This document shows positions 47,280 to 56,324 of a DNA stretch of 64,000 nt, piece after piece. A program made the position numbers and the translations under genes. This DNA comes from Erodium maritimum (Eukaryota; Streptophyta; Magnoliopsida; Geraniales; Geraniaceae), in assembly GCA_963921825.1 (NCBI GenBank), contig OY997593.1:59504039-59568038 (forward strand). The letters run 5' to 3'. The notes below the pieces were generated by a model that saw only the letters and a list, made by a program, of their open reading frames with translations, was not told the DNA's origin and made no database searches. Within the stretch, counting starts at the first letter, position 1. Each line of letters begins with the position of its first letter.

Positions 47280-49170
47280 TGTAAGACCCGCTCCCGGTCG
47301 AACCGATGACTCAAGAAGTCACTCGGGGCTTTTCCGGAATCCAAACGACTTAGCCATCATCACGGTTGGCTTAAGGGGAGAAATTCCTTTTGTTTGAGTA
47401 TAATGTTGGAGAAAGTCAATTTTTTTCAAAACGAGACTTTTTATCGACTAAAAACATTATTTTTATTGTGCTGGAAATTAATTTGGAAAAGTAAATAACC
47501 TTTGTGGACACTTGTCCCTTTTTGGTTGAAAGAGAGAAAAGGGAGTAGTCTTAAACCCTTTTACCTTCCCAAAAGCTTCTACAAGGGATTCTAGCTCAAG
47601 GGCTTTTGGTCATTTGACACATCTAGGTATTATATGAGTTTGGAAAAGCAAAATCAACTCATTCTGTTTGGGTGTAGCCGAAATTTGGAGGAGGAGCAAC
47701 GGAGAAGAGCTCCCATGGAGCTTTGAAGGAAAATCAAGGAAGAAGAGGCCACTTGAAGTCTTCCTCTAGCCATCCCTCCTCAAAATCACTACCATCTTCT
47801 TCATCTCAACATTCTAGAGGTAATGGAACTCTCTAATCCTCATTTCTCTTCATCTCTTATCATGGGTTTTGGGTGAAATTGCTAGATGTTGTTGGGTTTG
47901 AGTAGAAATGGTGGGAGATGTTGTTGATGAAAGGCTTTGTTGGGTTTTTGATGAGAAATCATTAGTTTGTTGGAGCTTTTAAGTTGGTTTTGATTTGATG
48001 AATCTTTGGAAACTTGTTTGTGTGTTGATTCCTACCATGGGTAGAGGAGTATTGAAGGATTTGGACTGTTTTGGGAGTTGGAAGGGGTAAAATTTGGGGT
48101 TTGAAGGTGGTTTTTCGGAGAAAAAGAGGTGGAGGTTGAAGAAGGGCGAAACTGCCCTGGTGCGCCACGGATCCGTGACGGATCCCGTGACGGGCGACGA
48201 CGTCACGGCTCCGTGATGGTAACCGTGATGGTTGGCCTCACGGATCCGTGACCAGGTCCGTGGCAGACCAGAGTGGGGGTCTCTTTGAGGGTTTTTCGCC
48301 TTGGTTGATCTTGGTTTTGAGCTGAACTTTGGAGGGGCTTTGGGGGTTTTGCTTGCTGTTTAAGTGGAGTGTAATTAACGTTTCTTTGTGCCCAAGACTT
48401 TGGGGATCGAGCTAGAGGAGCAAAGATCACGCCGGGACCCGAGTGAAGAACGGAGTGGTGACCACCGGGCTTCATCAAAGTGTTGAGAGGAAGACCTTGA
48501 GGTAGGGAAAGCCTTAACCCCTCGTTTATGATGCTTAGTATGCATGTTAGGCTAATAAAATTGGAAAGGTCCTAGAAATGCCTATAGGATGCAAATAACT
48601 AGCATAATTGTCTTTCAATTACTAATAACCAGAAGTGTCTAGTGGTGAATGATTAGGATGCCAATCACTAGTGTAACTCGCTTTCAATACTTGGGAATTG
48701 GTTGTCTGGTAGAGGAGCCTTGGCAAAGCCCTCGGATTAGTTGCGTGTTAGGATCATATGCTTGGTTGTTTGGTTGCTTAGTGGATAGGCTAAAGAGTCT
48801 AATGGAACTAGTTGAATTGCATATTTGAATGCTCGTTTGAAGGTGTTCATGTTTGGTTGGTTGAACTCGTATTGGACTGTTGACTGGATTTGGATGATTT
48901 CTTGTTTTCCTTAAATGATTGCTTGGAGCATCGAGTATGACTGGTTGTACCGAGCGGTGCAATCAGGTGATCGATGCCCCGATGGGTCGTAACTGGTAAG
49001 TGAATGGTAAGTTGTGATCATGTGATTCGTGTGATGTGTGTTGTGGTGAAACAGTGATGTGTGAACTATGTGTGATAGTGAATTGGTGGTTGTCGGGATT
49101 GGATTGCTTCGTGTTTCGGTTGAGTACGTTACTAAATTGTTATCTGATCATTATTGGTACGGTATGGTAC

Positions 49171-49258
49171 CTACACCGTTGAGGAGTCCGGTGTAGGATG
49201 AGATAGTGTTTATTGTTGATACGGTTTGGTGCCTACACCGTTGAGGAGTCCGGTGTAG
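49171..49258 (+). promoter_or_regulatory. Tandem CUACACCG stem-loops in the C LTR
   Basis: CTACACCG, a 9-10-base loop, then CGGTGTAG; the module occurs twice (49171-49196 and 49233-49258). LTRs A and D have the same stem. E has the outer U-A pair replaced by C-G in its second copy. It may be an RNA structure of the LTR transcript. Confidence 0.5.
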
Positions 49259-49595
49259 GATGTTATAGTGAGTACTTGTTGAGTTGCCCAAGTGTATGCT
49301 CCCTATGGGAGTAATACCTTGGTTCCCGAGGACATAAAATCCTTTGGAGATGTTTCTAAGAATCCCGATGATAAGCGCCCCGAAGGGTTGTTTCCGGTTG
49401 CCTCAATGATATGCGTCTCCTCTAGATTTGAGGGAAAATCCGAGAGGACACATCTTATGTGGATCGGAGGGTGGTGACTTTACGTGCCACGGCATTGACT
49501 AGATTACTTTTTCCGTAGTTGTTAACAACTATCTTATTGTCTTTGCTGCTGACTTTATTGAGTTTAAGGTACACCTTGTTCTATGTTTTCCCTAC

Positions 49596-49609
49596 TGAGC
49601 GCAAGCTCA
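49596..49609 (+). promoter_or_regulatory. Conserved LTR hairpin with GCAA loop (C 5' LTR)
   Basis: TGAGC-GCAA-GCTCA, as in the 3' LTR of C and the solo LTR. Confidence 0.5.
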
Positions 49610-49907
49610 CCCCTGTGAGTTTATTGTTGTGTCTACAGGTTTGATTGAGGAGTAGAGGCTCGGGAGCTTCTTGGTGTGGGTGTCTGTAGAGACTTCGCTT
49701 TTACTTTATTACTGTTTGAAACAAACCTTGTGGAGGATTATTATTACACCCCTGGAGGGTTATTTATGTTTTAAACCGAATTTTGTGGATTTGAGTTTCA
49801 TATTGGAGTTGTTCAGGAACCTCTTGTTGATTTATTGTCTTTTAAATCATTTTAATGCTAGTCATGCCTCGAGTCCGGGCAAGAACCGGATTTGGGGCGT
49901 GACAATT

Positions 49908-49920
49908 TGGTATCAGAGCC
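49908..49920 (+). other. Primer binding site of gypsy C
   Basis: TGGTATCAGAGCC, three bases after the LTR, is complementary to the initiator tRNA-Met 3' end. Confidence 0.85.
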
Positions 49921-51422
49921 TGGTTTCATTTGAAACAGGTGTCTTATGAACTGATTTTCAAACCTCGGACCAAAGTCAATTAGGTGGGTAGAGTTAGGGA
50001 GTCTGAGTCGTGAGTCGCTTTAATGGTTGTCCTAAATGGAACCTTTACACTACAATGTTTGCATTACATGATCGGTATCCTCTCCCTAGTGATCGGTGAA
50101 GCCGAATGGTTGAGATCGGAATTGGATTAACGGTCAATGATCGACCCGCTATGCACTCATGGTAGGTTGGGCCAACAGTTGGTGGTGTTGCCATTTTGGT
50201 GGATTACTTCAAAAAATTTCAAGTCGTAGCTGGGTCCTGTTCAAGTTTTGACGGTGGTTGACTGCTTTTCTGGAGCATGAGTACTCCATGCGTGCTGGTT
50301 TTGACTGTTTTGGGTGGGGCGCGAGAACCCCGTATCCCGTTGTATGAGATCTATGAGTGAGGTCGTCGAACCCGTGTCGTTCCCTTTAGTGTTTTGGGGT
50401 GACCATGAGAGCCCGTGCTATTATTTGGGTATGGGTGGCCATGAGAGCCCGTGTACCAAAGTTGTTGTCTTTTGCTGGCCTGACCGAGTTAGAGTCTCGG
50501 GGGAAGGTTGCGAGCATACTTTGACTGGCCTACGAGTGAGAGTCTCGGAAGGTTGCGAGCATTCCTTGGCTGGCCCACGAGGTTGCGAGCATTTGTTGGC
50601 TGGCTTACGAGTTAGAGACTCGGTGAGTTGCGAACGTGTGTTATTGTTAAGATTTGGGTCACGAGAACCCCGTAGGCCCGTGTGTGGCGAGTATTTGGGA
50701 GCACGAGAACTCCGTTTATTGATTGCGTTGTGTACTTTAGGAGCATGAGAACTCCGTTTATTGACTGTGTGATGTCTTTGGCCGAGCTTGAGAACTCTGC
50801 GTACTTTTGCCTTGTGAATTTGTGTTGGTGCTGGTCCCGCTTAAGCGGAGGGTTAAGGGAAAATACGAATGGGTCATGCCGAATTTTCAGTAAAACTAAA
50901 ATGTTTACACCATCACTGGTTGACTCAGGGGCGTCACTGTAGTTGAGCATGATGGTTCGATTGTCTAGTTGTTACTATGAGGTTCGGGGACGCCTGAATC
51001 TGGTTGTAACAACCTGAGATCGACACGAAAAGCTTTGGGTAAAAGTTAAGAAATGGGAATCTTTGGAAGGGAAGGAAGGGTTAAGGGTGATTGTGGAATT
51101 GAATTGTGTTCAGTACTAAACCTGTATTTGTGAAAGGATACCTGAGCGAGGGGTATGCATGTTGATTGTGCTTTGTGTGGTGCTTGAGTTGGAACCCTCC
51201 TGTGGGAGTTGGTGATTGATTGCTAAATCGCTGGTTGTTGTTGTGAGACGCATCGAGATGCGAACTTGTGTGCTATATTATATGAGTATATATATATACT
51301 AGTGTGAGGGGCGTATCTGTGGGTGACTTGTGTGACGCGTGTGATCGTCCTTGTAACGTGTGAGAACCGTTGTTGAACTAAGTACTGAACATGTGCGTTA
51401 TCCGTGCAGGCGGATAGGCGAC
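49921..51422 (+). other. Leader of gypsy C with internal repeats
   Basis: About 1.5 kb without convincing coding sequence. From about 50314 to 50790 it consists of imperfect repeats with GAGCACGAGAACTCCGT-like and GGTTGCGAGCAT-like cores. A perfect 12-bp palindrome CCGCTTAAGCGG lies at 50837-50848. It is followed by blocks shared with the A leader (GGGTCATGCC near 50871, GGGGACGCCTGAA near 50985). A conserved TGCGTTATCCGTGCAG precedes gag. Confidence 0.65.
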
Positions 51423-52380
51423 ATGGCTCGTACGTATGTTCCGAGAGGTTCCCGGAGCCGCCCAGCTGGGGGCCTGAGGCAGGCACATGCCGCTGAGCAG
51501 GAGGGGGCAACTGATCCCCAGGATGCTGCTTCCACAGAGCATCAGAGCTTTGAGGGTGGACCAACAGGGTCGCCACCCCGGACATCTCCAGTCGCAGAGC
51601 CGACTTAGGAGACCCCTCTCGAGGAGGCGGTTCGCGCTGTGCTAGCGGCCTTGAGTGCGTAGCAAGAGACTACAGCACCGACACTAGAGCCCGTGCCTGT
51701 TGCTTCAGCAGATTTTGGTGAGAGGCCAGGCCAGCTTGATAGCCTCACGGCCCAGTCGCTCAGAGAGTTTCGTAGACTTGGTACGCCGACCTACTCCGGA
51801 GGAGCGGACCCCGAGGCAGCTTCGGGCTGGTTGGAGCGAGTTACCCGCAACCTCGATACCTCTGGTGTATCGGAGGGGCGCTTGAGGGTTTCGTTCGCCA
51901 CTTTTCAGCTTGAGGGAGAGGCCTACTACTGGTGGCAGTCAGTGCAGGACAGGGTCGGCAGTGATTTTCAGTTGTTCAACAGGCTGTTCTTGGAACAGTA
52001 CTTCCCTCGCTACATTCGGGATGACCGGCGCTAGCAGTTTCTGGATTTACGTCAGAGGGGATTGAGCGTTTCTGAGTATGCAGTGAGGTTTACTTCTCTG
52101 GCCCGCTTCGCGCCGGAGTTAGTTCGGACCGCGGACGACCGTTGCAGGAGATTTGAGAACGGGCTGACCCCGTCGATAGCCGAACGGGTCATCGCCTTCA
52201 GGACCGCATAGTACTCCACACTCTTGGATCAGGCCTTGGCCATGGAGAGACACTTCAAAGAGACCATCAGGGTGCGAGAGACTAGGCCTAGGCCGAGTGG
52301 TTTTGTTCAGCCGTCTGATCGTCGAGACCGACGCAGACAGAGAGTTGTAGGACACTTCCAGCCTCAGTTTCAGCAGGTGG
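51423..52380 (+). pseudogene. gag (capsid part) of gypsy C
   Basis: The ATG at 51423 begins MARTYVPRGSRSRPAGGLRQ. The Gag capsid-like domain follows (ASGWLERVTRNLDTSG, RLRVSFATFQLEGEAYYWW, FLEQYFPRYIRDDRR, YAVRFTSLARFAPELV). In-frame TAG stops occur at 51606, 51660, 52032 and 52209; at least three stand where a Gln is expected. A frameshift at about 52375-52385 leads into the zinc-knuckle frame. Without these lesions it would be one frame through to pol. Confidence 0.9.
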
Positions 52381-52381
52381 C

Positions 52382-54043
52382 ATGCGCCGAGCAGGGACCG
52401 TAGCGTCAGTTGGACCCGCCCCGGTGGCACAGCTGTGTCCTCGGTGTGGACAGCAGGGTCACCTGGCACGAGACTGCCCGATGGGAAATGGTCCTGTAGA
52501 GCGTCATGATGATCGTCCCCAGGGGACCAGAGACTGGCAGCAGATTGAGCCGAGGGGGTGTTTTCAGTGTGGCAGCCCTGATCATTTCGTGCGGCCGTGT
52601 CCTGAGCCGGTACAGCAGGGGGGACAGAGGGGATGCTACCAGTGTGGTCGATCTGATCATTTCATCCGAGCGTGCCCTGAGCTAGCTGGTAGAGCGCCTG
52701 CACCGAGGCCCCAGCAGACTCAGACTCGCCAAGCACCACCTGGCAGACCACGTCAGGCACCGCAGCAGAGGGCTCCGCATCAGGCGGCGGGAGCAGCAGG
52801 TCAGAGGCACCAGCCGAGAGCTGGCCAGCAGGTGGCATTTCCCCCGCCACCGAGAGGAGGACCACCGGCACAGCGGGGCCGAGTCTTTGCAGTTACTGAT
52901 TCCAGGATTGAGAGGCCGTACGCCGGCCATGAGGCCACTCAGGGTACGTGTTTACTTTATAATGCGTGGACTTCTTTTTTATTTGATACGGGAGCTTCCC
53001 ATTCGTTCATATCTTCGTCTATTGCTTCTTCTTTGGCATTGCGGGTGGAGACTTTGAGTCAACCCCTTTGTCTGGAGACCCCGGCTACGGGTGAGGTGGT
53101 GTTGAGCACCGTTTGTAGAGACTGTGCGATTAGGGTGGCAGATTGCCCCTTTCTTGGTGACTTACTCGTTCTTGACATGAACGCCTTTGACGTGATTCTT
53201 GGTATGGACTGGCTCGCGAGGTATCGAGCGACGATCGACTGCTATCGACGTCAGGTGACAGTGAGGTCAGGTGATAGGGTGATCACGTGTGTTTTGGGTA
53301 GCAAGAGCGGAGTTCTCTTATCCGCCTTGACTACGGGTTCTGAGGAAGAGATCGTCCAGAGTAGCAGTGAGCTACCGAGGGTAGTGCGTGAGTTCCCGGA
53401 GGTCTTTCCGGAGGAACTATCAGGCTTGCCACCAGCGCGAGAGGTGGAGTTCAGGATCGACCTGATCCCGGGTACGACGCCGATCTCGATGACGTCGTAT
53501 CGGTTTGCGCCAGCCGAGTTGGTCGAGCTAAAGCGACAACTCAAGGAACTGCAGCAGAAGGGTTTCATTCGCCCGAGCGTATCTCCGTGGGGAGCGCCCG
53601 CCCTTTTCGTGAAGAAGAAGGGTGGAGCCTTGAGGATGTGCATCGATTACAGGAAGCTGAACCAGGTGACGGTGAAGAACCGCTACCCGATGCCGAGGAT
53701 TGATGATTTATTCGACCAGCTGAGGGGAGCAAAGTACTGCTCGAAGATCGATCTTCGATCGGGGTACTACCAGCTGAGAGTCCGAGCTGAGGACGTAGAG
53801 ATGACAGCGTTCCGAACTCATTATGGACACTTTGAGTTTCTGGTGATGCCGTTCGGTTTGACGAACGTGTCGGCTGCCTTTATGGACTTGATGAATGGCA
53901 TATTCAGACCCTATCTAGACCAGTTTGTAGTAGTCTTCGTCGATGACATCTTGATCTACTCGCTCAGTGAGGAGGCGCATGAGGAGCACCTGAGGACCGT
54001 TTTGACACTCTTACGCACTCACCAGTTGTACGGTAATCTGTAG
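52382..54043 (+). pseudogene. gag zinc knuckles, protease and reverse transcriptase of gypsy C
   Basis: This is a 553-codon open frame. Three CCHC knuckles come first: [14 protein letters not shown] (52436), [14 protein letters not shown] (52559) and [14 protein letters not shown] (52634). The number is high for a gypsy Gag; element A has two. A basic Pro/Gln-rich linker follows, then the protease with DTGASHSF (52985-53008) and [12 protein letters not shown]. The reverse transcriptase has [24 protein letters not shown] and catalytic FVDD (53936-53947). It ends in a TAG at 54041 in a position where element A has Glu (GKLEKCEFW). Gag and pol appear to be a single fused frame in this family. 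Confidence 0.9.
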
Positions 54044-55590
54044 AAGTGCGAATTTTGGCTCACGGAGGTGAAGTTCCTTGGGCACGTGGTATCTCGGGAG
54101 GGCATCTTGGTCGATCCATCCAAGGTTGAGGCAGTGTCGAAGTGGGCTAGACCCAGCAGTGTATTTGAGATTCGGAGTTTTCTAGGGTTGGCAGGTTATC
54201 ACCGACGCTTCGTTCAGGATTTCTCCCGTCTTGCAGCATCTATGACAGCTTTGACCCGCAAGGGGGCGGAATACCTTTGGACGGATGAGTGTGAGCGCTC
54301 TTTTCGCGAGCTAAAGGCTCGATTGACTACCGCTCCAGTGTTGATTGTTCTAGAGCGGGGAGTGGGCTATGACGTGTATTGTGACGCCTCAGGCGAAAGG
54401 CTAGGTTGTGTTCTGATGCAGAGTGGAAAGGTGGTTGCTTACGGCTCGAGGCATTTGAAGGTGCATGAGCGCAACTACCCGACGCATGATCTTGAGCTAG
54501 CAGCGATGGTATTTGCGCTGAAGAGCTGGAGACACTATCTGTACGGTGAGCAGATCAGGGTGTTTTCAGACCACAAGAGCCTCAAGTATATATTTTCGCA
54601 GCGTGATCTGAACATGCGCCAAAGGCGATGGATGGAGTTACTTGAAGAGTACGACTTCGAGTTGCTCTATCATCCGGGCAAGGCGAACGTGGTCGTCGAT
54701 GCCTTGAGCAGGAAGTCGAGTCACTGCGTTGCCAGCATGGCAGTCCGAGAGTGGGACATGCTGGAGCAGTTGAGCTTATTCAGACTGGAGTTGGAGGAGG
54801 TCACAGAGGGTATGGCCTTGTGTGCCTTAGTGGCTCAGCCCACGCTTTTTGCTCGAGTGCTAGAGGCACAGACCGAGGACGCCGAGGCAGCAGGGATCCG
54901 GGAGAGATTGATTGATGGTGTCAAGCTCGAGGGTTGGGACATGGGCACCGACCAGGGTATCCGCTTTAGAGGACGGCTGTTTGTGCCCAACGGGTACAGA
55001 GACACCGTATTGCGTGAGTGCCACCACTCCCGTCTGGTTGTACATCCCGGTGGCAACAAGATGTATAGAGACATGCGACGACAGTTTTGGTGGAGTGGGA
55101 TGCGTGGGGCAGTTGCAGATTTCGTTTCTCGATGCCTCACCTGTCAACAGGTGAAAGCCGAGCACAAGCGTCCCGCAGGCTTGCTGCAGCCTTTACCGAT
55201 CTCCGAGTGGAAGTGGGAGCATGTGACTATGGATTTTGTGTGTGGGTTTCCCAGGTCGTCGAAGGGGCACGACGCTGTTTGGGTGGTGGTCGATCGACTG
55301 ACCAAGTCGTCTCACTTTCTGGGTATGAGGATGACTGATTCTGTGGACATGTTGGGTCGTTTGTATGTCAGGGAGATTGTTCGTCTTCACGGAGTACCAG
55401 TGTCAGTGGTATCGGATAGAGACCCTCGTTTCACATCCAGGTTCTGGAAGAGCCTATAGAAGGCTTTGGGCACCGAGGTACTGTTGAGCACAGCTTACCA
55501 TCCCAAGACAGATGGACAGTCAGAGCGCACCATTCAAATTCTAGAGGACATGCTTCGAGCTTGTGTGTTTGATTTTCGGGATCATGGGAG
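54044..55590 (+). pseudogene. RNase H and integrase core of gypsy C
   Basis: It continues in the same frame after one stop. RT connection ([20 protein letters not shown]), RNase H ([40 protein letters not shown]), integrase zinc domain ([31 protein letters not shown]) and core ([42 protein letters not shown] with the catalytic Glu) are all present. A TAG at 55457 replaces Gln. A one-base deletion near 55580 shifts the frame before [10 protein letters not shown]. Catalytic acids are intact. Confidence 0.9.
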
Positions 55591-56270
55591 GATCATTTGC
55601 CTTTGGTAGAGTTTGCCTACAACAACAGTTACCAGTCCAGCATTGGTATGGCGCCATTTGAGGCTTTGTATGGCAGACCTTGTAGATCGCCGGTGTGTTG
55701 GGCTGAGGTTGGAGACCGGAGCTTACTTGGACCAGACATGGTCAGAGAGACGACCAAAAAGGTCGCGTTGATTAGAGAGCGGTTGAAGACCGCGCAGAGT
55801 CGGCAGAAGTGCTACGCAGACAGACGTCGCAGACCACTTGAGTTCATGGTCGGGGAGCACGTGTTTCTGAGGGTGTGCCCGAAGAAGGGTCTTGTACGGT
55901 TTAACCGCAGCGGAGGCAAGCTGGCACCGCGTTTCATCGGACCATTTGATGTGTTAGAGAAGATTGGAGCTGTAGCTTACCGGTTAGCCTTGCCACCACA
56001 GCTTGGGAACGTGCATAACGTTTTCCATGTGTCCCAACTGCGGAAATACATAGCAGACCCTTCGCATATCATTGAGTGGTCAGACATGGAGGTGGCAGAT
56101 GATGTCACTTATGAGGAGCAGCCCGTCAAGATTCTGGGAACAAAGGAGAAGGTTCTGTGAAACAAGACGGTTTCGTTGGTACTAGTACAGTGGGGACATC
56201 AAGGAGCAGGGTCCACTTGGGAGCGCGAGGATGAGATCCGCGTGAAGTATCCCCACCTGTTCGACATTGA
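55591..56270 (+). pseudogene. Integrase C-terminus and chromodomain of gypsy C
   Basis: Blocks EFAYNNSYQSSIGMAPFEAL, RPCRSPVCWAEVG, FNRSGGKLAPRFIGPF and LPPQLGNVHNVFHVSQLRKY lead to the chromodomain (VTYEEQPVKILGTKEKV, then VLVQWGHQGAGSTWERED). A TGA at 56158 interrupts it where relatives have Arg (CGA to TGA). The frame has also lost its original stop near 56270. The chromodomain places the family in the chromoviruses. Confidence 0.9.
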
Positions 56271-56311
56271 GGTACCTTGTTTTTTTCTAATTTCGAGGAC
56301 GAAATTTCTTT

Positions 56312-56324
56312 AAGGGGGGTAGAT
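56312..56324 (+). other. Polypurine tract of gypsy C
   Basis: AAGGGGGGTAGAT directly precedes the 3' LTR. Confidence 0.8.

Larger units (their letters stand above)
47280..49904 (+). repeat. 5' LTR of gypsy C
   Basis: It is 2625 bp, from TGTAAGACCCGCTCCCGGTC to GGGGCGTGACA. The palindrome cluster is at 48163-48275. Two CUACACCG stem-loop modules, 62 bp apart, start at 49171 and 49233. The TGAGC-GCAA-GCTCA hairpin is at 49596-49609, and donor- and acceptor-like sites are at 47819 and 49638. Confidence 0.95.

Noticed and set aside
50314..50748. 144-codon open frame in the leader of gypsy C
   Set aside because: Its residues follow the DNA repeats, it lies between primer site and gag, and no counterpart exists in element A.
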